Source of the DNA: Campanula takesimana
Lineage: Eukaryota > Streptophyta > Magnoliopsida > Asterales > Campanulaceae
DNA: 64,000 bases
NCBI GenBank assembly: GCA_026119855.1
Contig: JAOWBW010001923.1
Location: 1 to 64,000, forward strand
Direction: 5' to 3'
Shown here: positions 1 through 12,574 of the stretch, piece by piece
Position numbering within the stretch: the stretch's first letter is position 1
Layout of the letters: each line of letters begins with the position of its first letter
Notes under the pieces: generated by a model
Told to the model about the DNA's origin: nothing
Database searches by the model: none
Seen by the model: the letters and a program-made list of their open reading frames with translations, nothing else
Position numbers and translations under genes: made by a program

Positions 1-408
1 AAAATGAAGTGTAGGGAAGAGAAGGGGAAATGGAAAGAAGTTGGTATTGGAGAGAGGAATGGAAGTATAAGGAGAGAACTGCCATCTATAAAGATAAGGG
101 AAATACAGTGCAGTTTTATCCTAAAGAAAAATTGAGAGCAGAGAGAAAAATGACCTCAACTGCCAGATCTTCAATGATTTGATCAAGAGTTGAAGCAATG
201 AGTTGATCTGAAGCAGCTGAGATTCATCGGCTAGAAAAATTGCGAAAGGATTTGGACGACCAGACTGAGTCATTGCTCTTCATGTTTGTTGGCGGCTCTG
301 ATGATGGCTCCATGGCGGTTGGCTTTGGAAGTAGTAGCTCTAAACCTCTTTAGGTAAGCCGCGATGTCTTGTGCACACTTCCTTTTCAAACCACGCGGTT
401 TGGGAGTC
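1..408 (-). other. RLC-A post-gene region, no clear feature
   Basis: AT/AG-rich sequence continuing the 3' end of RLC-A, probably the last part of the 3' gene or its 3' UTR. I see no LTR start, polypurine tract or persistent reading frame before the window edge. Confidence 0.4.
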
Positions 409-2403
409 CTAACTGCAACTTTGAACAGGCAAAACCGAAGGGGCAGAGATATTGATCAGTTGCGGTTGAGCCGACGGTGAACTTATGGAGCAAAAGGCAG
501 TGAGGGGATCCAGAAGGTGAAGGAGTGTGCTCTGGTGAGTCAAATCTAGCTTTCGTTTCAATGAAGGAGGAGCGGTTTCAACCAACATGGGGTCTATTCC
601 GGCCTTTCTCAGTTCAGCTCTTTCTCTCAATTCCTTTGCAAATGGGCCTTCAATGGGTGAGTGATCCTTCTTGTCATGAGCTTCAGTGAATTCCACTGCA
701 CCAGGTGGCCTTGATTGCCAGTGCTCCACAAAATCATATTTCTTGATTAATCTCTCTTCTTCTTCAGCGGTTGAACCTCAAGATTGTCATCATCTTGCTC
801 AGGTTCATCTTGAAGTGCCTCAGACACATAAGTCTGCTCAGGCAATCTACATCCTCAAACTCATCAGTTTGCTCAGGCTGAACCGCACTTGTAGATACAT
901 CGGTTTGTTCAACTAGAACCGTAGCCTCAGACACTTCGGTCTGCTCAGGCTCGGTTTGAGTGGAGGTTTGAGGTTGGAAGAGGTAGAAAAGATAGCTGTA
1001 ACTGTTCTTCAGTGAATTGAACAGTTGGCGTTTGAGAGGGGATTTTGGAGGTGAGATAAGTTTGGGTTCAGAGGTGGTGGCTTTCAGTTTTCTCAAGATT
1101 TGCACATCTTGTGCGAAATTCATAGATTTTTCAACATTTGGCTTTATTGGGGAAAGGGGTTTTATCTGGGGTTTAGATGAGGTAGGCAGAGTTGATTTAG
1201 TGAAGGGAATAGGTTTAGATGAAGGTGGAAGCGATTCAGAAGAGGGATTGGATAGAATAAGGAAGGATTTTGGTAAGGATGGTTTTGGAGGAAGATTGGA
1301 TGAGGGTTTGGAAGTGTTAGTAACTTTGGCTTTCTTCTTTCTTGGAGCCGCGGTTTCCCTGGGTTGAGCCGCAGGGATTGCAGGCTCCCCCTCAACCGCA
1401 GACTCCCTCTCAACTGGAGCCTCAGTTCCATCCAGGCTAACTCCTAGCCTATTCAAGGTGGCAGTTTGAGCTGCTTCTCTAGCTCTTGTAGCTGCGGCTT
1501 GACATGCTATGGCACCGGCATAAGGTTTGCCTGACTTATTGAGCCGAGCCTCAGGATAGGGTCCTCTCTGTTCTTCAGTCAAAGGATCAGCATTCCATAC
1601 CGCTTGTGCAAACCGCCATCCAAACCGGTTCTGAAAGCATCAAGTTTTGAAGCACCAAACAAGGTCTTCTCATTTCGGTTGCACCCACTCAGCTTCGTTT
1701 GCCACAGAAGCTTTAAAGATAACAGAATCCTGATGAAGAAACTTTGTTAAAGTTGCAGTGAGTCTGATCTTTGTTTTTCCAGCGGCTTGGCAGAATGTAT
1801 GGCGGCTGAGGGCATTGATCATTTCTTGCATGATGATCCTTGGCCAGTGCAGCTTCTTCCCTTTGTAGATAGCCACGCAGTAGTTGTACTGCTCAGTAGT
1901 GAAGTTGTTGTGATTGCCATTCTTGCACATCACTCCAGTATCTACTAAATCACACAACATTGCCATAATTTCTCCAAACTCCTTCTTGGGGGTGGACTTA
2001 GTGTTGAAGACAGAAACCCCTAAGAGCTCCTCAGTAGTAGTTCGGCTGACTAACTCTGGTTTGATGGAAAGAATTCCGAGTTTTCTAAAACAGCCAGAAT
2101 AGCCACTTTTGAAGCAGATAGAACTACATCCTTTGTCCTGACAGTGGACTTGATGGCATTTTAGTCTTAACTTCCCAGACTCTAAATCTCTGATTTCTTC
2201 ACATTTACCATTCAATAGAGGTACCACACAGACAATCCCATTGTCAAAGAATTCTACACAAGCTTTTGTCAAACTTCGGTTCATCCAACTGAAACAGAGG
2301 CAGCAATTTTGATGATTCAAGTAGGCAAATCAGTTTCTTCCAACTGCATCAGCTTCGAATTCGGCTTTAATGATTGAGATCCAGGAACAAAGTTGGATTC
2401 ATC
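409..2403 (-). pseudogene. RLC-A 3' gene, exon 2: NLS-bearing protein of unknown function
   Basis: Begins DESNFVPG (RLC-C: DPANFRPG). A 216-codon frame (2320-1670) includes NFTTEQYNYCVAIYKGKKLHWP, which aligns with FTMEQ...ILNWPQILF in RLC-C. 1582-764 gives a Pro/Ser/Lys-rich region with a basic APRKKKAKV patch resembling a nuclear localisation signal, and 729-409 continues as a charged tail. Frame changes near 2320, 1620 and 740 make it a pseudogene. It sits where SIRE elements carry an env-like ORF, but I see no signal peptide or membrane span. I do not recognise the family. Function unknown. Confidence 0.55.
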
Positions 2404-2948
2404 CTAAAAATAATCAAAGTTAGTAAGAGATTAGTGCAAGCAGTTTGATAAACCAAGTATACAAACTGCTACAAGGAATTCTAACAATGAAATAGGCGGT
2501 TGAAGCAAAACAGGGGTAAAAATGGTAAACACCCAAAACTAGACATGAAAAGAATTTGAAAAAGGATTTGAATGCATGAAGAACATGATGAACAGGGGAT
2601 AAACATGCAAAACAAAAACTTAACCAAAACATGAAAGAAGTATACCAAAAGATTCGAAAAGAGCAGATACTAACAAAGTTCTAAAAGAACAAGTTCAAAT
2701 AATAACCAGAACATAGTATCAAAAGAAATACGAAAGAACACCCGAAAACCCAAAAATTAAAATTGCTCAAAAATTGAACAAAAGACAAGAAATAAACATC
2801 AAACCCAGCATATATGAACATATGTAAGCAATAATCAACCAAAAATTGAACGAAAAGCAAGAAAAAAAATATAGAATCGAACAAGCTTTTACGAACAACA
2901 ATGGCGGAAAAGATGAAATGCTAGAGTGAAGGGTTCAAGAAATCATAC
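2404..2948 (-). other. Putative intron of the RLC-A 3' gene (545 bp)
   Basis: Starts GTATGA at 2948 and ends TTATTTTTAG at 2404, a good plant acceptor. The interval is AT-rich with stops in all frames. The position relative to pol and to the conserved D-x-x-N-F-x-P-G start of exon 2 matches the RLC-C intron at 25807-26794. Confidence 0.5.
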
Positions 2949-3013
2949 CATATCTCTTTGGATGTTTTAGATGTAGATGGAGCAGAAGGGTCGGATGATT
3001 TCTTAGGTGCCAT
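2949..3013 (-). CDS. RLC-A 3' gene, putative exon 1
   Basis: Short open segment starting MAPKKSSDPSAPSTSKTSK and ending at a donor-like TG/GTATGA. RLC-C has a parallel exon starting MGPKRSTKANQDEM and ending ATG/GTATGA. The shared Met-x-Pro-Lys-(Lys/Arg)-Ser start, the shared donor GTATGA and the shared TATA/CT leader upstream support a real first exon. In RLC-A the exon is 65 nt, so it joins the homologous frame of exon 2 out of phase. Either a small indel broke this copy or the exact donor differs. Confidence 0.45.
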
Positions 3014-3115
3014 TTGAATTTTGAAAAGAGTATGGGAAATATTGGTGGTAGAAGACAGAGTGCAGAAGAGAGAGAGAGATGAATGAAGAAGAAGGTAAAA
3101 AGAAATAAACTTTGT

Positions 3116-3126
3116 CTTTTATACTC
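3116..3126 (-). promoter_or_regulatory. Internal TATA-like box upstream of the RLC-A 3' gene
   Basis: GAGTATAAAAG on the minus strand, about 105 nt upstream of the ATG at 3013. It is followed by a CT-rich leader (CATCTCTCTCTCTCTTC near 3090-3070). RLC-C has the same layout (TATATATATAA at 25575, CT-rich leader, ATG at 25765). This suggests the 3' gene has its own promoter. Inferred from sequence only. Confidence 0.5.
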
Positions 3127-3582
3127 AAATAACTGTTCCTCGGGTATTGAACGACGAGAACGGCGCACGATGTCTCCAGTTGGCGTCCCATGTCACATAG
3201 AATTTAATGCGGCAGAGAAAATTGCAAAAAGGTCCTTATAATTGATATGACATAAAGTAGGGACTAAATGCAATTTCATACCTGAGCAGTTTGATTGAGC
3301 AAACCGACTTACCTTACGTCTTCAGCGGTTTTCATGAAACTGATGTCTCTCTAATCTGATGGCGGTTTATATGTTTAAACCGAATGACTTTGCTTTCTTG
3401 TCGGTTTTGAAAGAACCGATTTCATTTATTTTGACTCGTCAGTTTGATGGAGTATCTTGTACCGAACCATTTATTGATGCGGTTCAATGATGACAGAACC
3501 GCACACTAGATGACTTTTCTAAGCATAGCCAAAACTTAAATAAAAGATATTAGAAATAATATATTAGATATGATATCTTAAG

Positions 3583-5250
3583 TTAGTTCTAACATACCCA
3601 TTTCTCCTCGTAAGTGATAGAAACTGGAATTTTCAAGCGGTTTGGTGAGGATATCAGCAATTTGATCTGTTCCCACCTTTGCTAGAAAATGTTTTTTCTT
3701 TTCAACATGGTCTTTGAGGAAATGATATCTTATGTCGATGTGCTTGGTTTTTGAGTGCTGAACTGGATTGTTGGAGATGGATATTGCAGCAGTGCTATCA
3801 CAGTAGATAGGGTAGTAGTTTTATTCAAATATCCGTAGTCCTCCAACTGTTGTTTCATCCAGAGAATTTGAGAGCAACAGCTTCAGCCGCTATATATTCA
3901 GCTTCAGCGGTTGAGACTGAAACCGACGCTTGTTTCTTGCTGGACCATGACACGTTCCAAGGAACTGACAAGTACCACTTGTGCTCTTTCTGCTTATCTT
4001 ACATGCTGCAAAGTCAGCATCTGAATAACCTAATAGATCAAATGAAGATTCTTTGGAGTACCAAAGTCCAAGGTTAACAGATCCACATAAATATCTAATA
4101 ATACGTTTAACAGCAATAAGATGAGATTCTCTAGGGTCAGCTTGAAATCTAGCACAAAAACAAACACTAAACATGATATCTGGCCTACTAGCAGTTAAGT
4201 AAAGTAGAGAGCCAATCATACCTCGGTAGAGAGTTTGATCAACTTTCTTACCATGTTCATCTCGATCCAAACTGCAGGCCTTGGGCATTGGGGTATCAAC
4301 TGGTTTAGCGGTTTCAAGCCCGAACTTCTTTATCAAATCTTTAGTGTATTTGGCTTGGTTGATAAAAATCCCATCATGGCATTGCTTGACTTGGAGTCCA
4401 AGAAATAATGTCAACTCTCCCATCATACTCATTTCAAATTTACTCTTCATTAGCTTCTCAAACTTAACACAAATAGTTTCATTAGTAGAACCGAAAATAA
4501 TATCATCAACATATATTTGAACTAATAATGATGACTTTGTGTTTAGCTATAAATAGAGTTGTATCAATTTTTACCTCGAGAGAAGCCTTGTTCAATAAGA
4601 AATTTAGATAGAGTGTCATACCATGCTCTTGGAGCTTGTTTGAGTCCATACAATGCTTTCTTGAGTTTGAAGACATGATTTGGAAATTTGTTGTCTTCAA
4701 ATCCTGGCGGTTGGGCTACATAGACTTCTTCTTGTAGTTCACCATTCAGAAATTCACTCTTCACATCCATTTGATATAACTTGAATTTCTTGAAGAAGGT
4801 ATAGGTCAGGAACAATCTTATGGCTTCAAGTCTGGCAACAGGGGCAAAAGTTTCATCATAGTCTATGCCTTCTTCTTGCCTATAGCCTTGAGCTACCAAC
4901 CTAGATTTGTTTCTTGTTATTGTACCATTCGCATCCATCTTGTTTCTGTACACCCATTTTGTTCCAATTACTGTATGATCATTGGGTCTTGGAACTAGGG
5001 TCCAAACTCTGCATCTTTCAAACTGATTTAGCTCTTCTTGCATTGCAGCTACCCAACTTGGATCAGTTAGAGCTTCATCTACCTTCTTCGGTTCCATTTG
5101 AGACAAGAGAGCAGTTGAGAACAAACTGTGATCATCTCTGTGAGTCAAACTCCCTTTGGTTTGGACACCAGTACTGATAGGACCAATAACGTTGGCAGTT
5201 GGATGGTCTCTATGCTCATTAATTTCAGGAGGGAGGTTGTCTTGAACCAC
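3583..5250 (-). pseudogene. RLC-A reverse transcriptase and RNase H
   Basis: The frame at 5250-4564 is a good copia RT N-terminal half (PSWVAAMQEELNQF, GTKWVYRNKMD, RLVAQGYRQEEGIDYDETF, LYQMDVKSEFLNG, LKKALYGLKQAPRAWY). A frame change near 4560 precedes the catalytic YVDD, which is readable at about 4515-4495. 4450-3890 continues through GELTLFLGLQVKQ and the RNase H start GYSDADFAAC, then shifts frame. The tail LRGEMGMLEL ends near 3583, the same C-terminus as the other copia elements here. It replicates element RNA to cDNA when intact. Confidence 0.85.
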
Positions 5251-5451
5251 TATTTTTTGAATATTTTCCAGAGGAGGATCATCTTGATAATCATTGAAAT
5301 CTTCATTGAAAGTTAGATTTGGAACTGGTTCAACAGTTTGAATGGGATCAGAAGACAGCGGTTCAACAGTTACACCATCAGCGGTTTGAGTAGGTGCGAC
5401 TGAAGAACTGGATGTAGCGGTTCAGTAGGATGGTTGTCAGTTGCTCTATGT

Positions 5452-6467
5452 CTAGTGCTCTGTCTCAAAATCACTAAAATCATTAGCAACATTTGGAGCC
5501 ATATGTGGCTCAAGGAGAGCATGTTCATCAAATGTAACATGGACTGACTCTACAATTTTTAAAGATGTCTTATTGAAACAACGAAAAGCTTTGGAGAGTT
5601 TAGAATAACCAACAAAAATACCTTCATCGGCCTTTAGCATCAAATTTACCTCGATGCTCTTTGCCATTGTACAAGATGTAGCACTTGCATCCAAATATCT
5701 TGAAGAAGGCAATGTTGGGTGATCTGCCTCTCCACAATTCATAAGAAGTCTTGTTGTGAACTTTGATGATGAGGGAGCGGTTCTAGGTGAAACATGCGGT
5801 ATTGACAGCTTCGGCCCATAAGTACTTAGGAAGCTTGGCTTCTGCAATCATAGTCTTCCCGGCTTCAATCAAAGTCATGTTCTTTCTTTCCACTACTCCA
5901 TTCTGTTGTGGAACTCCAGCGGCAGAGAAATTATGATCAATTCCATGATCATCACATATTGGGCAACACCATTGTTTGTAAATTCGGTTCCATATCTGAA
6001 CGCACGGCAACAATGTCATCCAATTCTGAGTTTGGAGCTGTCTAAAGAGAGCGGTTACGATGCCATAAGTATCATCTTTAGAGGCCATCATTTCCACCCA
6101 TGTATATCTTGAATAATCATCAACCACCACAAGTGTATAGCGGTTCCTCCTATACTGGCGGTTGGGACAGGTCCAAATAAATCCATGTGCAGCAGTTGCA
6201 AACAGCGGTTTTGTTGAAGGTGCGGTTTTACTAGAAAATGACTGTTTGGGCTGCTTTCCAAGCTACCATGCTTTACACTTTTATCATGATGGTCAGCCAC
6301 TTTGGGTAGTCCTTTTACTAGACCATCCCTGTGCAGTTTGCTAGATACTTGAAGTTCAAGTGGCTGAGCCGCTTATGCCATAACCAGCTGCTTTCACTTA
6401 TATTTTTGGCTACAAAACAGAGGTCAGCAATAGAAACAATATTGCTTAAATCTATCATATATAAACA
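5452..6467 (-). pseudogene. RLC-A integrase (frameshifted)
   Basis: Three overlapping frame pieces (6300-6088, 6130-5783, 5847-5452) carry the copia integrase: LLHMDLFGPV (first catalytic Asp), VVDDYSRYTWVEMM, AAGVPQQNGVVERKN (catalytic Glu) and a C-terminal KADEGIFVGYSKLSKAF block. The region of the second Asp is shifted out of frame (normal SDNG/TEF sequence not readable). The enzyme would insert cDNA into the genome, but this copy cannot make an intact protein. Confidence 0.82.
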
Positions 6468-7390
6468 TCACCTGTTCTGTTTGCCAGTCAGTAGAGTGAC
6501 TCCAGAGGAAGCATCTTTGATATAATAGCTAGTTGAGGTGAAGATGCAGTTCATTCCTTTGTCACAAAACTGAGATATGGAGAGAAGGTTGTGCTTGAGT
6601 CCTTCTACTAGTGACACATTTTCAATAGTCACCTTTCCTCGTTTGATTGCTCCATATCCTACTGTTTCTCCTTTCTTGTTGTTACCAAACACTACTGGGG
6701 GACCTTTCATTGGATGAAACTGCAAGTAGAGTTCGGAATCTCCAGTCATGTGTCGTGAGCATCCACTATCCAAATACCAGAGATCCTTCTTCTTCTTAGC
6801 GTTCCAGCCATAAAACATGAAATCTGAAAAATAAACATGAAAGGTTTTGGTCCCCCTTATTCCTTGGGTCCTAGGGTTAGCAGCTTTTTGGGACCCACAC
6901 CTGTTTGACCTTAGGATTTTTACATCCCTTGGCATTGGGTGTGAATCTTAAAAAACAATGACCAGCACTATGACCAAAATCGGCACAAATAGAAAAATGA
7001 ATTAAGCCAGGTTGTGATTGCGGTTTTACAAACCCATTACTGACCTTCGGTTTCTCATGTTTTACTGGGTCAGCGGTTTTGGCTTTAACAAAGTTAACCT
7101 TCTTGAGCTCAACCTTCCTCTTAGGTGCGGCTTAGGAAATATAACAGGATATTCCTTAAAACGACTAGGAGGGTTTCATCACTCAATACTTCTTTGGTTG
7201 CCTCAGCCGCTGTAGATTTCTCTTTCCACTTTGGATCTCTCCCAGTCTGGTTTTTAGGATACTCATAGAAATAATTTTGCTTTTTAATTTCTTGTTTTGA
7301 GTCCTTTTTACCAGCATGATTCACCTTAGGAATTTCTTTGGTTTGTTCAGTTGGTTTCACACCACCTTCAGCACAGAGAGACAAGGACAC
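6468..7390 (-). pseudogene. RLC-A second zinc-knuckle region and aspartic protease
   Basis: 7390-7121 is Lys-rich gag tail. Around 6990-6950 a CADFGHSAGHC remnant lines up with the second knuckle of RLC-B (CSMCDGYGHKAVEC), with a Cys lost. The frame at 6935-6468 holds the copia protease signature LDSGCSRHMTG, followed by the GETVGYGAIKRGKVTIENV and HNLLSISQFCDKG blocks that lead into the integrase. The protease would cleave the Gag-Pol polyprotein inside the particle. The catalytic Asp is present, but frame changes up- and downstream separate it from gag and integrase. Confidence 0.82.
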
Positions 7391-7489
7391 TTACACCCAT
7401 CATCAGTTTTAAATCCCAATCCACTTTTCTCCTTAGAGAGAATTTGTGAATTAACGATTTGTTCCATGGTGACACCAGACTTAGTCCAC

Positions 7490-8793
7490 ACATCGGTCAC
7501 TTTTTGAAGTTCATCCCTTTGTGCAGTAAGATCATGGATCGGGTGAGAAGTACCTCGGTTCTGTCCTTAAGGTAGCGGTTTTCTTCCACAATAGAAGCTA
7601 TCCCAACAATTTGGAGCTTGAGTTTTTCAATCTCCTCCTTATGGGGACTTGCACTCTTTTGGGAATATTCAAGTTCCGCAGCCATAATTTATATGCCTTT
7701 TTAAGTACAGTATGTTTGTTGACAGATAACATTAGCACGTTCAAGTACCTGTTAATCATGGCTTTGTTCGGTTTGATCCTCAGGAGAGTAGTTTGGTGAA
7801 GTAGGAGTTTTGTCTTGTTTAGCTTCAGGAGTTCTTGGTGAAACTGACTTCATTGTGATGGAGTGGCAGTGGAATGCTTTCGTCAATTTCAACTTTTTGT
7901 TCAAATCCCATTAGGCAAAGATTTGCAACTCCTTCATCTTCATCACTATCATCTGTATCAGAACCCATCCATGTTAATGGTTGTTCTCCTTGTTCAGCAA
8001 CCATTCCTCTTCTCTTGAAAAACTTCTTGTTGAACGTTTCTTGGCAGGAGCGCTTCATAGCGCGGTTTGGGACAACTGAGGCAAAATGACCTGGTTGTCT
8101 GCAGTTGTAACAAACAAGATCATCCTTTTCTTAGCATCAGCTGCTTTGTTGAATCTGGTTGGAGGGACAAACTTTGTAGGGCCGCCTGACTGAAATTGAG
8201 CTCTGTTCTTTCTGAACTTGGTGTAGTTTTTCACATAGAGAGCAAACTCGTCAATCCATGTCATCAAAGTCAACTTGAGTAGAACTAGATGCTACACTTT
8301 GGGAATTTGAGATGGAGTGTAGGATTGATGAGATTGCTGAGGTTGAGAATAGGGGTTGATGATGTTGAGGGTAAGGTTGATGAGGCGGTTGGTAATACTC
8401 TGGAGGTGCGGTTTGAGGAATATATCTTGGAATATTTGGATCAAAAGAAGCGGTTTGTAAATGAGTATTAGATGCGGTTTGATGGTGATCTGGATTGTAA
8501 ACTGGAGATGTGGCATTGTTGAAAGCGGCAAGAGAAAGAGACTTGAATCTGTTTTCGGTTTCATGAGCTTCCTCAAGCTTGAATTCAAATACCCTTAGCA
8601 TGGCATAAAGATGACGAAGATCATGAGCTTCCAGATCTTTGTTGTCTTCAATGTTGGTAGTTTTGATCAGCCATTTGCTACCAAGAAATTGCATGAATCT
8701 CATGTTCAGGTCAGTATTGGAATACTTGTGCCCTAGAGAGAAACTTACATTGACAATTTCCACGAACCGCTCATAGCATTGGCGAAGAGATTC
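7490..8793 (-). pseudogene. RLC-A gag, C-terminal part (broken)
   Basis: Continuation of capsid (RQCYERFVEIVN onward) after the Athila insertion. It runs into a Gln/Pro/Tyr-rich tract, a DMDWIDEFALYVKNY segment that lines up with DMDDDDFAMFVKRF in RLC-E, and a remnant zinc knuckle (CYNCRQPGHFAS followed by VV, so the last Cys of CCHC is missing). An acidic DTDDSDEDE stretch and a coiled-coil-like segment near 7685-7497 follow, as in RLC-B gag. At least two frame changes are needed to follow it (near 8270 and 8060). Nonfunctional as it stands. Confidence 0.8.
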
Positions 8794-10209
8794 TGTTAGG
8801 TTATTTCCGCAAGTGCACGGGTGTATGTAGTATAGATAGTGCAAGAGCGAGTCGATCCCACGAGGACAACTTTACTTACAAAATATCTTTGCTTAGAGTA
8901 AAAAAATAAAGAAAGGAAAACGATTGGGGGTTATAAAATTGTTTGTCACTAACTAGAAATGAAATTGCAATTACTATAGCTTAGATGAAAACTCTTATAT
9001 TTTAAGGAATCCTCGGGATTGGAACATCAACAACATATATTCATCAACTATTCATGCTCTATTTAGATTAAAGTTTCATTTTAAAACAAGGATGGTATGC
9101 TTGGCCTACACTACTTCTCACGATCAAGCAAGTAGCGTTTGTATTCTCATACTAATTATGCCCTATCTCTCGATGGCCCATAATTAGTAAGAATCCATTA
9201 AGTTTTCTTTATGAAAATCAGCATACTTTCCACTCAAGGAGCATCCCTAAGCCATTACACTACTCTCGTGAGTATGAACTTAGTTCTGACTATATGGATC
9301 CGCTAATCAAGGTTCTCCGATCAGTACTTCCCTTGATTAACTAAGATTCATACAAGCCATGGACGTCATCATGGTCGTAGGCGTTAAAGTTTGATATAGT
9401 AGAATTGTTTAAGATGAAGAAAGTATATTTAGAGCATGAATATTAGTAAATACAAGTGTTTGTTGAGTTTCCAACCCAAGAAATAGGGGATTACTCACAA
9501 GCCATTTGCGAAATAATAAGGATAAGATAAATAAGAGAAGATAGAAGAAGAGATACTTATTCCGGAATGAAATGGAGACAGAAAGCTTGAAGAATACCTC
9601 TGAATATTATTGATAATGAATTCAGAATTTTGTTCAAGTTAAGTTGATAACTTTCACAAATTCTGAGAATTATTTGATGTTTGAGAGTATAAATTTCACT
9701 ATAGTAAGTTTACAATGTTTCTAGATATCTAAACTACTGATTTCTACTTCTATTTATAAGCCTTGGAGGAGGGGAGGCAATCTTTCCCGGATGGGTGATT
9801 GGAGAGGTCTTCATTTGAAAAGGCACCTTTTGCTGATTCAGGGGGTGCTCGGCCGAGTCAAGAAAAAGTGCTCGGCCGAGCAAGCCTTCGAAAATAAATC
9901 TGCCCTTTCTGATTCTTTATGCTCGGCCGAGTCAAGGGTACTGCTCGGCCGAGCAGAGCCTGCTTTGACTGGAACTTTGACTTTTCATGGACTAGCTTAT
10001 TTCCTCCTTTGTCAAGTGTTCCTCCTTCACAAAGATGATGCCTTAGCTCCCTTTTTCCTCAAGAATGTACTCAAACCTGTTTGCATCATAGAAACATTCT
10101 CCAAGTGCATTATATCAAATAAAGAGTAGAAAATAAGTAATTTAAGTGGAATAAAAGCTAATAAACTATATTTTTAGACCTTAAATGACTATAAAATAGT
10201 CATTTATCA
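8794..10209 (-). repeat. 3' LTR of RLG-1 (Athila)
   Basis: TGTTAGGTTATTT...TTATCA on the plus strand, 1416 bp. It is visually near-identical to the copy at 16894-18312; I noticed 1-bp indels at about 9275, 9477 and 10076 and one substitution near 9845. On the minus strand a TATA-like TTATAAATAG lies at 9759-9750. Four CTCGGCCGAG palindromes lie at 9848, 9871, 9922 and 9944. Confidence 0.92.
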
Positions 10210-10222
10210 ACTCCCCCACACT
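10210..10222 (-). other. Polypurine tract of RLG-1
   Basis: AGTGTGGGGGAGT on the minus strand directly against the 3' LTR. This is the plus-strand primer site, in the form usual for Athila. Confidence 0.8.
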
Positions 10223-11456
10223 AGAATCTTGCTTGTCCTCGAGCAAGTTAAATGTTCAAAAAGAGAGGAGTGCAAATGACATTAGTAGAAAAACAAGAAA
10301 GGTCTTCAATGCTCCCTCAGAATATTGTTATATAATATTACCTTTATAAAATTACTTCCTTTTAAGTTTTTTATCTCAAGAGATTTGTAAAGAAGAAGGT
10401 AGGATGATATTGAAGTGCAAATAGAAAAGTTTGAATGTTAATATAACATGAATAAATACCATTGAATAAGAGCATATAGAAATAACCAAATGAATTTGTG
10501 GGTCATAAGTATGAATTAAGAATTATATTCACTCTTTTAGAGTGCTTTGTGAATAAATTTTTCATGCTTGAATATACACTTCTTAAACTATGATCTTTAT
10601 TCTTTAACAAAGATGTCCATATGTCGTTATGCATTTTGAATCACAAAAATTGATGAAAGGCGGAGGATGATAGTGGAATAAGGTTCGAGATATGATTAAT
10701 TAGACGTGGCAATTGAGTTTCTTGCTTCTAAATTGTCACACTCTATAATGATATATTCATTTAGATATTTGAATGGACAATCAAAAGAAGAATAAATTGA
10801 TTAATTAGCCTCTTAAAAGTGGGAATGGAAAGATGGATTAAAGTGAAAATTTTTGTGATTCATAAGCATAACAAGGATGAAAAATCTTTGAAAAAGAGTA
10901 GAAATGAAAGTTTTTGAGATGCATATACAAAAATGTTTTAAAAGTTTCACAAGTATGTAGTATCCAAACTTAATGCCCACAAACTCACTAATAATGTAAT
11001 GCTTCTATTCAATAGGATTTAAAAGTTCATATTAATTTTGAAAATTTTCCATTTATAATCCAATACAATCCTATGTTGTTATTATCAAATATCTTAAGAA
11101 GTAAAAGTTAGAAGGAAAAAGTTTTACTTAGGCAAATGATAATAAAGATAACATTCTCATCAATGGGAGCATTGGCTAAATATTTTTTTTTTTTTTTTTT
11201 TTCTGAAGAATAGGGAACATTGTCCTTACATTTTCTTTGAAAAGAAAAGCATAAAAAGAAGAAAAAGAAATTTAGAAAGAAAAGAAATAAGAAAAAGATA
11301 GATACTACCCCCCACACTTAAATGAAACATTGTCCCTAATGTTTGAAAAGTAGAAATGAAAATTGGGACAAGAGTAATTTAAAGGAGAGGGAGAAAGAGG
11401 TACCGACTAGAATGGTGGTGGTGGTGGCGGTGGTTGCTGATTTGGAGACCTGAAAT
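10223..11456. other. Athila 3' non-coding region (no env-like ORF)
   Basis: 1.2 kb of AT-rich sequence between integrase and the polypurine tract. It contains a T-run of about 24 at 11181-11203 and no ORF above 70 codons that looks real. Many Athila elements carry an env-like gene here; none is readable in this copy. A weak inverted similarity (AAATGAAACATTGTCC at 11321 and ACATTGTCC at 11218) is visible. Confidence 0.6.
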
Positions 11457-12574
11457 TCATCCAATTGAGATGGTTGATACGACCCCTATAGGGTCACCAA
11501 CCATATAATGTTTTAGTCTTTGCCCGTTGACCTTAAATTCACCTTTCTGCTCGTTCCAAATATTGACAGCTCCGTAAGGATATACTTTCCGGACTTGGAA
11601 CGGACCTGACCACCTAGACTTCAATTTTCCTGGAAAAAGTTTTAACCGAGAATTGTAGAGAAAAACCATATCCCCTTCCTTGAAATCTTTCCGTATGATA
11701 TGATTGTCGTGCCATTTCTTTGTTTTCTCCTTGTATAACTTGGCACTCTCGTATGCATCATAACGAATTTTCATCAAGTTCTTGCAATTGTAGTCTTCGC
11801 TTTTCACTGGCGTTTACCAAATCGTAGTTCAGTGCTTTAATTGCCCAATACGCCTTGTGCTCAAGTTCTACGGGTAAATGACACGGCTTCCCATACACCA
11901 AACGAAAAGGTGTGGTTCCGATGGGTGTTTTGAAAGCGTGCGATAAGCCCATAAAGCGTCATTCAACTTGATTGACCAATCCTTCCTTGAGCTTGTAACT
12001 GTCTTTTCAAGGATCCATTTAAGTTCCCGGTTCGACACTTCCACTTGACCGCTAGTTTGAGGGTGATATCCGGTGCCTGTTTTATGATGGACACCATATT
12101 TCTTTAAAGAGCCTCAAATTGACGGTGTGAAAAGTGAGAACCGCCGTCGCTTATGACCACCCTTGGTACCCCAAATCTCGGAAAGATGATGTTCTTGAAG
12201 AGTTTCATGACAACCTTTGAGTCGTTTGTTGGAGAAGCTATGACTTCTACCCATTTGGACACATAATCCACGGCTACAAGAATATATTTGTTATTGTAGG
12301 ATGTTGGAAATGGTCCCATGAAATCTATGCCCCAAACATCAAAAATCTCGACCTCTAGGATATTGTTAAGAGGCATTTCATTCCTCCTTGAGATGTTGCC
12401 GGTACGTTGGCAACGATCACAAGTAAGAACAAAATTTCGAGAATCTTTAAATAGGGTCGGCCAATAGAAACCTGATTGAAGAACCTTGGTGGCGGTCTTG
12501 AACGAACTTGCATGCCCACCATAAGGAGAAGAATGACAATGATGAAGGATGTCATTTATCTCCTCATTAGGCAC
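11457..12574 (-). pseudogene. Athila integrase (RLG-1), frameshifted
   Basis: 12574-12104 holds the zinc-binding part (HHCHSSPYGGH, CDRCQRTGNI) and core up to the second Asp (GIDFMGPFP, VAVDYVSKWVE, VVISDGGSHF). The frame then breaks at FEAL, where a single T deletion creates a stop. Catalytic Glu sequence (QTSGQVEVSNRELK) is readable around 12050 in another frame. 11952-11758 and 11807-11457 hold the C-terminal part: TPFRLVYGKPCHLPVELEHKA, then KSRWSGPFQVRKVYPYGAV. It would insert the cDNA, but is broken here. Confidence 0.85.

Noticed and set aside
2420..2884. Hydrophobic Phe/Leu-rich ORFs (70 and 67 codons) as membrane proteins or env fragments
   Set aside because: They lie inside the putative RLC-A intron and reflect T-rich DNA. 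RLC-C has similar T-rich intron ORFs without shared sequence.
9791..10129. 112-codon ORF repeated at 17902-18225
   Set aside because: It lies in both Athila LTRs, antisense to the element, and its content is the palindrome cluster read as protein.
11108..11317. Phe-rich 69-codon ORF as an Athila env remnant
   Set aside because: It is the translation of a T-run and A/G-rich flanks, with no env-like motif.
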